From Nothopassalora personata (Eukaryota; Ascomycota; Dothideomycetes; Mycosphaerellales; Mycosphaerellaceae), in assembly GCA_033816765.1 (NCBI GenBank), contig CM066287.1, positions 2,294,001 to 2,358,000 on the forward strand: a stretch of 64,000 nucleotides of DNA. The letters are read 5' to 3'. This document shows positions 52,132-63,532 of the stretch, one piece after another. A program made the translations under genes and the position numbers. The notes beneath the pieces were generated by a model. It was not told where the DNA came from. It saw only the letters and a program-made list of their open reading frames with translations, and ran no database searches. The first letter of the stretch is position 1. Each line of letters starts with the position of its first letter.

Positions 52132-52961
52132 TTATTGCTTCAGCGCCTTCAGCAGGTGCGTCCGCATAGTCTTGATGAATAAACCCAACTGCTTCGTCTC
52201 TTGCAGTGACTCCTGCGCCCCCTCGATGTCTTCCCGCTCCAAACGTGGCTTCGTCTTCACAACTTTCTGCTCCCGACCGACTTGCAACTCGAACCAACAT
52301 TCTGGCATAGCCTCCTGCTCCCCACTGCTGTCGAACACAAACCTCAGGCGATCTTCCACGCCTGTTCCCTCCAAATGCATACCCAAGCAATTCTCCCAAA
52401 ATTGTAGCTCCGGCAGATTGTGGCGCGCTTGCGAGTCTAGCGAGCGCTGATGGGCGGCTTGCGCTTCTCGTTTCTGTCGTGTTGCTTTCTGAGTAGACTC
52501 AATCTCCGCCTTGATATGATCACGCTGGCGATTGTGCTCCTCCTTCTGTAAGGTCAAGCCTTGAATGGCCTCGTGCATCTCCTGCGCTTCCTGGGCCTCA
52601 CGTGCAAGGATTTGCGCATGGCTGGAGGTCTTGGATTCTAGCTCGTGTATCGCTTGCTTGCGTTGTCGCTGTTGATCTGGATCATCGTCAGTCAATCATC
52701 AGAGCCTCACTGCACAGAGTACGACCTACCCTCTGCATCTGCCAAGTTCATGCGGAAGGCGTTGCGCTCTTCGAGTACCCTCTTGCGCCCTCGCTCAATG
52801 AAGTCGTCGAAACGCGCGGTGAACTGTGCCATACGTTCGCGCAAGTCGCCAAAGTTGAAATCGATCGAGGGTAATGTGTCTGCCATCGAGGGACCCACTG
52901 CAGTGTAGTTGCCAGTGTGAGATGCGCTAAAGCGGCTTGGTGTCAAGGTTCCGGCGGCCAT
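52132..52961 (-). CDS. SPC25: kinetochore protein Spc25 (Ndc80 complex)
   Basis: Two exons, 52961-52730 and 52676-52132, joined by removing a 53 bp intron (GTAGGT...CCAG), give 258 residues. The N-terminal part (DFNFGDLRERMAQFTARFDDF) and a long coiled coil (about residues 40-165, rich in Gln/Glu/Arg) lead to the Spc25 globular domain. That domain is recognised by NLPELQFWENCLGMHLEGTG, VEDRLRFVF and the final helix KQLGLFIKTMRTHLLKAL. Spc25 dimerises with Spc24 and links the Ndc80 complex to the inner kinetochore. It is divergent from RRN6, 347 bp apart. Confidence 0.9.
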
Positions 52962-53308
52962 GTTGTGATGCGTAGAACGGAGTGCCGTCGATCCCGGGAG
53001 CAGAATATCGTCTGTAGCCGATTGTGGGTGTTCGTTGTTGCGCGCGTTGCGAAGTGAAGAGAAAAGTCGCGTTGGGAGGAATCTTGGCTGAAAACAATCA
53101 GACCACGCGCTATAATGCCGGTTGTTGCTAGGCCGGCTAATCCCGCCGCCATTTCTCTTGCAAAACACTTGCAGCTCTTCAAGAATGCTCCTCTCTTATC
53201 ATCGACACTGGCAGCACGACCCCTGGACGCCTTGCCCACCGCTATTGCGAGAGAACATGATTTGGCTCGCGCATCTGGACCATCATCGACATCGACGCGC
53301 GAAGCCGA
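52962..53308. promoter_or_regulatory. divergent promoter region SPC25/RRN6
   Basis: A short spacer serving both start sites. The open frame at 53115 on the plus strand is out of phase with RRN6 and is probably chance. Confidence 0.45.
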
Positions 53309-56269
53309 ATGGCTGACAGGTCAAAATGCGACCTGCCATATGGCCAGTATGGACGCATCGAATATCTTCCAGACAATAAAACTCTCTTCTTTGGACGTCA
53401 CATCCAGTTGCCGACAGTCGCATCTCTTCTGGACGGTCCGAAGGTCATAGAAGATCCACCCCATGCACGTCATATCGTCAAGAGACCTGGTGATGGCGGG
53501 GCCAAGGGCGAGCGGCATTCGAGGCAGATCAAAGCCTTGGTCGAGGCCTTTCCAGAGTTCGAGCCAGCAGCAGATCTACTGCCGCACCTGATTGATGTTT
53601 CAGAAGCGGCAGAGTATGCTCAGAGCTATCATGATCCATTAGCCGGCGGGATCGTCGCTTTCGCCAGCATTAGATCCCAGGTCAGCCATCGATCAGTACC
53701 GGTCATGGCCACAAGAACAGGCACTACTGGATGTACCTTGCGCATTGCGCAACTTGAGATGCAACAACGCGGTTGGGCGAAAGACAAGAATACCTGGCTT
53801 GAGGTGCCTGTCATCGGTGGCGACCAGACGATTTGGAGTTCTTCAGCTGGCTCCATCCACCAGCTCGTTTTTGCAGAGGAGACCGATCGTAAGGACTCGC
53901 TGCTAGCCGTCAGGCTGAGAAGCAAGATCATCGTCTTCAGAGTTTCTATTGGCAAAGGATCTGCTAAGGCTGATACCCCTGCCGGTCTCAGGCTGGAGAC
54001 GGTCTTTGAATCCCATGACAAACTTCCTCTAGGCCGCTCCTACACGGACGTTGCTTTCAATCCGTGGTTCTCACAACAAATAGCTGTCATTGACAGTGTT
54101 GGCGGATGGCAGGTCCTCGAGGTATCGTCTAGGAATACGCGACAATGGTCCTTGATCTGCGAGGGTACTTCCAAAGCTAGGGATGAAAGTGCTATGATTA
54201 GTGATGGCTGGGCGCGCATTGCCTGGATCTCGGACATGACTACGATCGTTACATGTACGAGGCAGCGATGTGCAGTGTACAGCATCCGCAGTGCCGAACC
54301 TTCGGTGGACCGGGAAGTGCCCCTGCAACTGGCAGGTGCTGTGCCGTGGGTACTCGGACTTATGAGAATGCCCAGTGACCTGCAGAGACTCATTATCTTG
54401 ACGAGCACTCATATGTTACTGTACAGTATCACTCGTACTGAGTCTGAAGGAGTTCACGCCACTCCAGAGCTCAAGATACACCACCACCAGAACACTCAAG
54501 ATCTCAGCTTGCGCGTCACGTCATATTCAAACGCTAAAGGTATGGTTACAGACAGGGCACGACCATGATGTTCTTCGACTGATTTTCGTGAAGGAACACA
54601 TCTCGGCATCTACTCAAATTCACACAGCACATTGATTATGCACCGGCTTTTCCGAAGTCCTACAGGCCGTATTGCCAGCGGCGATCCTTACCACTTTACA
54701 GTGCCCTCTGGTGTCACTCGTACTTCCTCGGCTGAGCCTATTCGTGATCTGTTTGTTAGACCTCTACGCCTTTGTCGAAAGCACGACACGAAAGCAAGCC
54801 TCGATACAAAACAGTCACCTGATGACGTGCAATACCACACGCTGACCGTTATCCGAAGCAACGGCATCGTCGAGGAAAGCCTGTGGTATATCCACACTGA
54901 TTCCGGGTCACATCTGGTCCAGATACCGATAGCTCCGTCATGGTCTTCGAAGCCTGCACTAAGGCCCGCCAAGCTAAGCTTCATGGACGTTATGGTCGAT
55001 AACTCTGCTTTGCAGCAAGGTGGCAGTCGAGAGCAACGCGCTGAGCCAATTGCCGCACGTGCAAGACAGCGAAGAAGAGGCAAGCTGATGCAACATGACT
55101 TTCTTGACTTGAAAGCTTTGGCAGATGCTTTGAACCAGTCGACTTATACTGACCAAACCGTGGAAGATGTTGTGACCAAGATCAAATTGCTAGACTCACA
55201 GACCGCGCCAGACAGCCAAATTACCACTCAGACACTCGACAGGCTTTTCGACTCTGAGCTCGTCATGGATGAAGTGGAGCGAGCCTCTACCGGGTTAGAG
55301 GAGCTATTCTCTGGGCTCGTTCGCATCAGTGAGACTGACATCAGCGACTCAGCTTCGGGTCTACGACTTGATATTGTTAAGTTACCGGCCTCTACGAACC
55401 TTAGCCACGACCATGAACTCGCCACCCTTTCGACTGCTTACGAATGGGTCGTGTCGAGATACATAAGTACCTTGCCAAGTCAAGTCGCGGGACGAATACG
55501 TTTGGCGAAGCGCGCGAGAGCATGCCGCGTTGCATTTCAACTAGTGTTGGCCAGCCGTATGCTGCGACCTGCTGTTGAGCTGGAAAGTCGAGGATCTCAA
55601 CTTTCAGAGAAGGAGAGTCACGACCCCGTGGAAACGTGGGATCTGCCCGTGAGAGCCACAAGGACTGGATTACAATCATTACCGCCGAGCTCTTCGATCC
55701 CGAGGACGCCTACTCAGCCCTCATCTTTACCGACGCCTTCTCCGACTGGAACTCCAACAATTACTACAGCATCGAGCCGTATGTCGACAGCTGCGCCACA
55801 GCTCGATCGCCTAGCAGCCTTCACATCGTTCTCCAAGCCCACGCCATTTGTGCTTCCGCGTTCGCTCAGCAATGTGCTGTCTCATTGGGAAGTTGGCAGT
55901 GATCTGAATGAGTACGATTGGATGTCTAAGTCACGTCACATTTCGCAGGTCGACGATGACGAAATCCAGGGCTTAACCGAGAAAGAACGTCAGCGTGCTC
56001 AACGTCAAGCAGAACGACATCTGAGGCGTCAGCGCAAGGAAACTGCAGCAAGCCAGGCTTCTCAGATGGCGAGCAGTCAGGCAGTGGACATCATCAGCAC
56101 AAGCCAGCACAGTTTGCCTGAAATTGGCAGTCAGCGGATGAAAGTATCCAAGAGTAGCCAACCAGAAAGTCAAAGTCAGAGCCAGGGACGAGACGCTATC
56201 GCTAGTCAGATTGTTCGTGGTCCTCATGGGGGACGACCGCCCAGGAAGAGGAGAAAAGAAGGGTTCTAG
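53309..56269 (+). CDS. RRN6: RNA polymerase I core factor subunit Rrn6
   Basis: Two exons, 53309-54539 and 54594-56269, separated by a 54 bp intron (GTATGG...GAAG) that removes an in-frame TGA at 54566, give 968 residues. The start (ADRSKCDLPYGQYGR, then a YLP block) and the WD40-like middle with LGRSYTDVAFNPWFSQQIAV are typical of fungal Rrn6. So is the C-terminus: Ser/Gln-rich SQSQSQ stretch, then GPHGGRPPRKRRKEGF with a nuclear-localisation-like basic cluster. Rrn6 acts with Rrn7 and Rrn11 in the core factor that places RNA polymerase I on the rDNA promoter in the nucleolus. The gene is convergent with the Helo-like gene. Confidence 0.87.
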
Positions 56270-56331
56270 TAGCAACAACTTTCGTTATAACGAAGCTACT
56301 GGTTAGATGCACGCCATATCCCTCGGCCAGT

Positions 56332-56707
56332 TTAGTAACCAAACCCTGTCGACTTCTCCTTTGGCTTGGAATCCTCGCCATCTGGTGCGTTTGTTGATGA
56401 TGAAAGTATAGAGCCGTCGTCGAATGTAACATCTGTAAAGGCATATGACTGATGGCTGTTGATCGTGTTTGCGTGCCGAAGCCAGTCACGAATCGACGCT
56501 GCTGCTGGATCAATTCCGCCCACCATCATAACCTCCCGCGACGCTAACATTGTACAGTGTCTGACCGCTCGACATGATTTGATTGCTCGCTTGCAGGAGA
56601 GCTGCCTCGTTTGTGGTCGCGGCAATGCCTTTTGCGAGCAGCGTACTAAGCCCTCTGTTCTTCTCAGCAAGGTCTGCCAGTTGATTCTGTAGCTGGTGGT
56701 CGGCTCG
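56332..56707 (-). other. possible remnant 3' part of the Helo-like gene
   Basis: Directly after the TAA at 56708 the same frame stays open (LQNQLADLAEKNRGLSTLLA and on to NQIMSSGQTLYNVS), and another frame codes a plausible C-terminus (DPAAASIRDWLRHANTINSH to STGFGY, stop at 56332). It may be coding in an isoform joined by an intron I could not define, or a decayed extension. Confidence 0.35.
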
Positions 56708-57211
56708 TTAGGGAGGCAGATCAGAGACTTTGATGCTGCTAAGCAGGACAGTCTGCAGGCCAGTAGTGTGCGACTTGATACGCTCACTTGCCTCTGTGAT
56801 ATCGTCCCTTCTCATATTAAGTTTCAGCTGCTTGACTGCCTCGCTGAAGAACTTTGCGTCTTTGCTAACGCCCTCAGCTGGCGATGTAGCTTCGTGGAGA
56901 TCCGAGATCGTGGCTTGACAGGTCTTGGCCTGGCTTTGAAGGCATGCTCCAAGCTGACTGGTTCATACCATCGGTTGTGTGCTCGCCGGACTAACACTTG
57001 CTTCATGGCCCTCGACAGTGACAGTCAAGCGATTGCTAACCACTTCATAGGCGGCACTGAGGGCTTTGATGTCCTCAGTGAATGCTTCCGCGGTCTTGTC
57101 AAGCTTCTTCGCGTGCTGCAAAAAGGTATAGACAGTCGAGGCGACCTCGAAAGCGCCAGTAGCGGTCGAACAAGCTTGGCCAGCGATCGAGAGACCCGAT
57201 AGTGGATCCAT
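56708..57211 (-). CDS. fungal Helo-like N-terminal domain protein, short or truncated
   Basis: Exon 1 (57211-56996) encodes the start MDPLSGLSIAGQACSTATGA, then VASTVYTFLQHAKKLD, typical of the fungal N-terminal domain found at the front of STAND/NLR-like and prion-signalling proteins. A 42 bp intron (GTTAGT...GTCAG) must be removed because it contains an in-frame TGA. Exon 2 (56953-56708) continues the helical bundle (LGACLQSQAKTCQATIS, EAVKQLKLNMRRDD) and stops at SDLPP, giving about 153 residues. Longer relatives carry NACHT or ankyrin parts; here none is visible. The protein may act as a stand-alone death-fold partner, or the gene may be broken, since coding-like sequence continues past the stop. 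Confidence 0.5.
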
Positions 57212-58303
57212 GGTGCTTCTGGCTGTGAGATGGGGCAGAGCACTGCCAGTGACTTAGGTCGCTGGCAGCCTTGAGGTTCTATGAACAGCTGGAGCGAATA
57301 TCGCTGACAAGGCGAGGTGCACTCCAAAGGGAAGATGGCGAGCAATTGTAACACATACCACCGGGTTTCCTTCGTGAGGAGGCATTCCTGCCGATCTCTG
57401 GACTGATCTGGCTCATGCATTTGCGCTTCCACAGCAAGCCGTCTGTAGTATGCTATCGATGCGAGGTGACTTCGAATCGTCGCCAACGAGATCGTGTACA
57501 TATGAAAACACGCAACAGAAGTATGTTGACGAGGTAAAATCTCTTCCCACTTCCGATTGTAGCCCACCGATTCGACTGCTTTTGCAAGGTCGAGCGAGAA
57601 GCATGACTAGCATCGATAGTAGGTTATTCTATGTAACCACGCTTGGCCAGGTTATAGAGCGGCTTTTACGGTGTTTCTGTCTTCCCTTTGCCTGCTTTGG
57701 GCCTTGTCAAGGATCAAAGCGGGTTACGATCGGACGTCGAGACACGTCGGGTGGCTGAAGTTCATGGAGAGGAAAATTCTTGGCATTTTGAGCCTGAGGT
57801 GTAGAACTTTGGACGTCCATCTTGGACGTCTTGTCGTGGCAGCAAATCTGGACGACCTAAATGGAACCTCATGCCTCTCACGTCTCGAAGGAAGATTCTT
57901 GAACAGTTTTCGTGATCGTCGCGCAGGACGACCACCTGAGAAAAGAGGAGGAACACTAGGTCTCATCAGCAGAATCTACATCAGAACGAAGCTGCTGTTC
58001 AGGCGTACAGGCATTCCTGCTCGAAGACTCGATGAAATCTGGCCGCGGCATGGAACGTGCGGTGCGTGCCTCGGCCTGAGCTGATCTGGCATCGCCCGGC
58101 ACATGAAAAGCGAATCTAGCCAAGATCTGTGGAGTTCGCCGATCGTTGTGTCAATGCGGCATGATCGTTGACGACATCGTCACTGGGCATGCAGCTCACT
58201 GCACATCTCTTGGACCTACAATTAGACATGTCAAGGACGAGAAGCAGAGCATAGCCAACATAGTTTGGTCATTCGTTAACATTACCCAGAAATAGTACTC
58301 AAA
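57212..58303. other. 1.1 kb intergenic
   Basis: No recognisable gene. A frame at 57671-58084 (plus) is open for 137 codons, but its Arg/Leu/Gly-rich content reads as chance. The last 50 bases form an A-rich leader before the gene at 58304. Confidence 0.5.
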
Positions 58304-58712
58304 ATGGCACCCTCAGTAAGAGTAGGCGCGGGAACCGGGGCAGCCACATTCTAACTAGAACATCGACAGGACAAAAAGAGCTTGAAGGAGGTCGCTCAAA
58401 GCAGTAACCCAACTCAGCTCGGTGACCCCGTGTCACTGAAAGCCGAAACATCGAACACTGTATGTTTGACAGCACTGCAACACAATTCCACACAAGGAAC
58501 TCACACCACTCAAGGAGCCAACCGACCAAGATCGAGGAGCGAAGAATGATGGAAAGTCGTTGAAGCAAATTGCAGAGGACAAAATTAAAACGAACCCGAC
58601 CCAGCTGGGTGACCCGGTCAGTCTAAAGGCGGAGACATCCAACACTGAGCCCACAGATGATGATCGCGGTGCACGAGGGCCTACCAAAAGCAGTGGGAAG
58701 CCAAAGATATGA
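58304..58712 (+). CDS. small internally duplicated protein of unknown function
   Basis: Three exons: 58304-58315, 58370-58459 and 58515-58712. Intron 1 is 54 bp (GTAAGA, CTAAC branch, ACAG) and intron 2 is 55 bp (GTATGT...CAAG). The spliced product has 99 residues and was built by splicing, as no single open frame covers it. It consists of MAPSD, then two copies of a polar module: KSLKEVAQSS and KSLKQIAEDKIKT, each followed by NPTQLGDPVSLKAETSNT and EPTD-x-DRGA. The tail is basic (TKSSGKPKI). No signal peptide or membrane helix is present; the composition suggests a disordered or stress-type protein. I recall similar one-module hypothetical proteins in other ascomycetes, but I know of no function. 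Confidence 0.82.
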
Positions 58713-59045
58713 GGTGAAATGATATCGACAGATGTGCTGCATAGAGGACATTTATTCAATGCTATGCTGAATTCATATTTTGGAGCTCGCGGGAGTGCTT
58801 GCAGTCACTATTGAAGGTGCGGTATGACGGCGACGCTTCCGCCTTGTGACTAAAAAGCACATGCCCGACAACATGTTTCAAAGTGAGTGAATTGAAGCAT
58901 GTCGAGGGGCAATAACGACCTTCGTATGAGCCCAACACGCCTGTTTCTTCTTGCCCGCCATCTTCTCTGATATTATCACTGTCAATCACGACCAAATCAC
59001 CTACCATCCAACCATCAGATGAAGCACCTCGATCACACCAACAAA
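58713..59045. other. intergenic
   Basis: 3' flank of the duplicated-protein gene and promoter of the next gene. Nothing recognised. Confidence 0.5.
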
Positions 59046-60072
59046 ATGACACTTCTGACTCCGCCACCTTCTGTGAAGAAGACAGCAGGTCTCTTCAGGC
59101 CGTATACGCGCCAAGTCTACTACGAGGACCTCTATGGCACTCCAAACCCTGATAAAGAGCTTGATGTACCTGATCTCTGCGAATCGGATTCAGACAGCGA
59201 GAACGAGGAAGCGATCCAACAAGAAGGCAGGGGACTCTTCCGGTCTTCGAAGGCATCTGACCACACGCAGAGCCAGCAACAGACTATCACACATGAAGGT
59301 GAGGGGCAGCATCATAGATGCTTTTCTTCAGGTCCAGCTGACAGGCGAAGTTGTAAGACCCACAGATCCCGACCAACAGGAGACGCAGTACAAGATCGCT
59401 CCACACATCAACGCGAAGAGTTCCGTCCCAGTCGTCCCATCGAAGACGCTCGTTCCTAAGAAGTTTGACATGTTTGCCGCCTTTGATCCACTCGACGCTG
59501 GCGTAGTGTCCGATGTTGAGTCTAAAGATGAAGAGGACGCTGTATCGGAGGGTGGAGAACTTGGTTCGAAAAGTATGGGTGCTCGTGGCAAGAGAAATGA
59601 GAGGTTCTCCAAGAATGCTCGATCGCGGCAAAAGCGCAAGAGCAGCGGTGCCAAGATTGAGCGGCCAAAGACTCGACGGCTGATCAGTCGGGAGATTGCC
59701 GAATACGCTCGCGAGAGGAAGGCTGCTCTTCGTTATGGAGCGGGAAACGTGAAGGCAGCTGCACGAGAAATGTCGACCCCGAAAGGTTCAGTTCGTCATC
59801 CGATCGTCTCAAAGAAGGACACGAACGCTAACGCAGCGAACGACCCGTTCTCGATGTCGAGTGCAAAGAGTCGACGGGAGATGGTTCAGAAGGCAAGCGA
59901 CGCCAGAACCGCCAGCCGTGGTGGTAAGGGAAGCAGGGCCGCGAGTATGCCCAAAGACGAGAGCTTCCAAGAAGTTGGCGACCAAGAAGCCGAGAAACTC
60001 ATCAAGCAGAAGCTGTGGCTGAAAGCCGACACCAGCAGCATCAATGTCGATGAGTATGTGAGATACGACTAG
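59046..60072 (+). CDS. unknown basic, Ser-rich nuclear-looking protein
   Basis: Two exons, 59046-59298 and 59345-60072, give 326 residues; the 46 bp intron (GTGAGG...TGACAG) is needed to keep the conserved-looking frame (THEGEVVRPTDPDQ). I do not recognise the family. The N-terminus has LFRPYTRQVYYEDLYGTPNP and an acidic stretch (CESDSDSENEEA). The middle has FDMFAAFDPLDAG and the basic cluster RQKRKSSGAKIERPKTRRL. A helix (SREIAEYARERKAALRYGA) follows, and the C-terminus is a distinctive block ending in KQKLWLKADTSSINVDEYV. The mixture of NLS-like and low-complexity segments suggests a nuclear protein. ATG 59019 in the same frame is an alternative start. Confidence 0.65.
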
Positions 60073-60661
60073 AACCACACATGCTTGACGTTGTGGTTCG
60101 AGCAAGGATATTACTTAAGCCGCGTTGCGATTGGCTGACTCAATGAGAGCTTGACGTTGCTTGTTTTGTGGCGCGTCTAGGGTCATGATGATGTTGTGAA
60201 GACGACTACACCTCTAGCAAAGGCCTATATGTACCTCAGATGCATCCAATGGCCACATCTGTTCTCATCTGTTCTCTCTCCAGCTGCACGCACTCACCAG
60301 CCATCTCAGAGCTGTCAAAAATGTGCAGCAGCACGACCAAAGTCAATATGTGCCAAGAACAGCATCCGGCTTGGTATTCTGCTAGCCAGCCTGTTTCACG
60401 CGCTGGTTGCTGCTTGTCGAGCGCCGGGTCCCAGTCTATTACGCGGGCATCCCATCTTGCATATCATCAGCTGTCTGCGTCCTGCCTTCCCTGCGCCACT
60501 TGCACGACCATCGCGCCTTTGCGTGTCACTCCTTCTTACTATAGTCCTACTCCTTCCCTCGCCCTCCGCTCTTTATCTCAGCCTCGCCTCTGCCACGCGC
60601 CAGAACACTAAGCACCCCCCACGTGTTTGAGCAGGAATAACCCATATAGATTGCGCGCATA
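60073..60661. other. intergenic, promoter of the PhoD-like gene
   Basis: C/T-rich from 60470 on, typical of a fungal 5' leader. No gene supported. Confidence 0.5.
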
Positions 60662-63060
60662 ATGTCGAACAATGTGGATGGCAGCACGCGCCTTACCACC
60701 TCGGAGCAGTTCGCAGAAAAGACAAAGGCAGTCGCCGGCCTTGACCACATCCCGGATTCTGACCAGCACCGCGCTGTCGACCCAGCAGCCACGCGCCAGC
60801 CGATCTCGAAGAATGCGGATGGTCTTGGAAAGGGCCCAGAGCTCATCAGCACTTCTGACCAGGTCGAGATCATCTGCGGACCTCTGCTGAACTGTAGGTT
60901 GAGAAATATCAATGACGTTGCACGCGCGATGCTGACGTAGCCCAGACAAGCGCATGAGCAATGCCCATACCGATCGCCCACAATGGCACGGCAGCATTCT
61001 GCTGGTCGCGAAGCCTGGCAACGTTCCCGAAGAGCTTACCATCCGATCCCGAGGACCCATTGGAGGCGCAGCTGGAGCTGGTGCCACGTCTGGCGCGCGC
61101 AAGTATGCTCCTGAGAAACTCTTTGAGGATCCGCGGAAAGGCTTCTGGCGGTATGAGATCGATGTGCCCTTCGAGGCGCAAGAGACGGCTTGGGAGTACA
61201 TCATCCCTAGATTGATCACAGCGAAGGAGAAGAAACCACTGGACAATGTGAGGACATTCGTGGTTCCGTCAAAGCACGAGAGCATGCGTATCATGTTCCA
61301 CTCCTGCAATGGCTTCAGTGTTGGCACGGACATGGACCAGTGGACAGGACCCGTGCTTTGGAACGACGTCCTGCGTGTCCACGAGCAGCAGCCATTCCAT
61401 ATCATGATCGGTGGAGGGGACCAGATCTACAACGACGGAGTGCGTGTCGATGGGCCGTTGGCGCCGTGGACTGCCATTGGCAACCCGCGGAAGAGACGCG
61501 AGTTTCCATTCAATGAGGAGATGCGAGCTAAATGCGACAATTACTACTTCGACAACTACGTTCGATGGTATGGCACTGAGCCATTTGCCACAGCCAACTC
61601 GCAGATCGCCCAGCTCAACATCTGGGATGACCATGACATTATTGACGGCTTTGGCTCCTACACCGACCATTTCATGAAGTGCTCGGTGTTCCGTGGTATC
61701 GGAGGTGTTGCGCACAAGTATTATCTGCTGTTCCAGCACCACATTCCTCCGCCACCATCTACCTACACCACGGACGCGCCGCAGACCACCAAGACTACTG
61801 GAACTACGACTGCTGCAGACTCCGTGCAGCTGCGAGACACATTCGTAATGCTGCCTAAGCAGGAGGACCCAAGCTTCATCATCGGTGCCCGACCAGGCCC
61901 ATATGTTGAGGAGCGAAGTCGCAACATCTATTGTCAGCTTGGCAAGCGCATAGCATTCTTGGGTATTGATGCACGTACAGAGAGGACTAGGCATCAGATC
62001 AATTACCCGGAGACGTACGACCTGATCTTCAGACGAGCAGGCGAGGAATTGGCCAAGTCGAATGGCACCATCAAGCATCTGATCTTGCTCTTGGGTGTGC
62101 CCATTGCGTACCCTAGACTGCAGTGGTTGGAGAACATTCTTTCGAGTAAGCGGTTGAAGACTGTGACTCATTGTATGTACTAACAGCTGAGCAGGTCCTA
62201 TCATTGGTCCCATCAAGTTCCTGAACAAGCGTTTCGGTGTCGCGGGAGGCGTTTTCAACAAGTTTGACGGTGGTGTCGATCTTCTTGATGACCTTGACGA
62301 CCATTACACGGCTCATCAACACAAAAAGGAGCGCAAGGCACTCATCCTCCGACTTCAGGAACTGTCCAAGCAGCACAGCATCCGTATCACCATTCTCGGA
62401 GGTGATGTCCATCTTGCTGCTCTAGGACGATTCTACAGCAAGCCTGAGCTCAACATCCCAGCGGAACGCGACCATCGATACATGCCCAACATTGTTAGCT
62501 CGGCCATCACCAACAAGCCGCCACCACAAGCCGTTGCTAACCTGCTCGCACGAAGGAACAAGATTCACCATCTTGACCACGAGACAGATGAAACTCTACT
62601 GGAGATGTTCGACAAGAATCCAGGAGAAGGTCTTGAGGGCGTTAAGCCAAAGACAGCGAGCAACAACCATGCAACGATGCCAAGTCGCAACTACGCCATT
62701 ATCACGGAGTCACACTCTCATGCTGGCAACCAGGCCAATGGCGTTCCCGCCGTGAACGGTGCCAATGGCATCAATGGGGTTGTCAACGGTGAAGTGGCTC
62801 CTGGCGTACCTGACAACACCAACTTCACCACACCAAAGAACCCACGCGAGCCACTCCACAAAGGCGAAGAGAAAGCTGGTACCCAGCACCCGGCAGCGGG
62901 CGGTGTGCAGAAGACCGGGTTGGGAGGTCTCTATGGTCTTGACGTCTCGATCAAGGTTGAGATCCAGCCTGGTCGCCCCGAGGGTGACACCGAGGGCTAC
63001 GGTATCAGTATTCCGGCATTGGACTCTGGAGCTTACAAGGGTCAAGGCTCGTCGTGGTAG
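60662..63060 (+). CDS. PhoD-like phosphatase family protein
   Basis: Three exons: 60662-60893, 60946-62145 and 62195-63060. The introns are 52 bp (GTAGGT...CCCAG) and 49 bp (GTAAGC, TACTAAC branch, GCAG), and the product has 765 residues. Metal-binding motifs of the PhoD-like metallophosphatase fold are present: GGGDQIYND, NIWDDHDIIDGFGSY and ILGGDVHLAALG. The second splice join restores NILSSPIIGPIKFLNKRFG. The C-terminal 150 residues carry a TNKPPPQAVANLLARRNKIH block typical of the fungal group, a Gly/Asn-rich linker and a final beta segment (GLDVSIKVEIQP). No signal peptide is present, so it is probably intracellular. The substrate is not known; phosphodiester or phosphomonoester hydrolysis is inferred from the fold. 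Confidence 0.88.
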
Positions 63061-63532
63061 AGACGCACCGAGACTGATGACGCTGAGTCGACCGAGTGTT
63101 TGCTTTGTTGCTGTTGACAGAATACAGCACTACAATGGAGTGTGGTTATGATGAGGCGCAGATACCCTGTATTGTTCTAGCGTTTGTAGTTTTAGAGTTA
63201 TGATGATGTACGTCGAACGACGAGTTCTGACACCTTGAGGGATCGGGCGTGCGCAAGTCTTGTTGGAGTCTTTGAGCGTATTGAATGACCCCCTTCTCCG
63301 CTTCGCGATGTAGCCACAAGAAGCGTAGCTGCTGGCAGATTGCTTCGCTGATCGAGTGACAACACAAATGAGACAAGTACGATGAACGGTTGCAGGCTCA
63401 CATTCTGCCTGCGTGGTTATATTCCTGGGCGATGCTAGTGGTACAAAGTTGAATCATCCCCGCATAGTACAATTAAACTATCTTATACAGCGTCTACGCT
63501 CTATATTGCGCGGTAGAGCCTCATGATTCGTC
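63061..63532. other. convergent 3' regions
   Basis: Between the PhoD-like gene (plus) and the partial gene (minus). Nothing recognised. Confidence 0.5.

Noticed and set aside
53115..53450. Upstream frame beginning MPVVARPANPAAISLAKHLQ as an RRN6 first exon
   Set aside because: It is out of phase with RRN6 and no splice pair joins it sensibly; the ATG at 53309 already gives the family N-terminus.
57671..58084. 137-codon frame on the plus strand as a gene
   Set aside because: Arg/Leu/Gly-biased composition, no motif and no splice context; probably chance.
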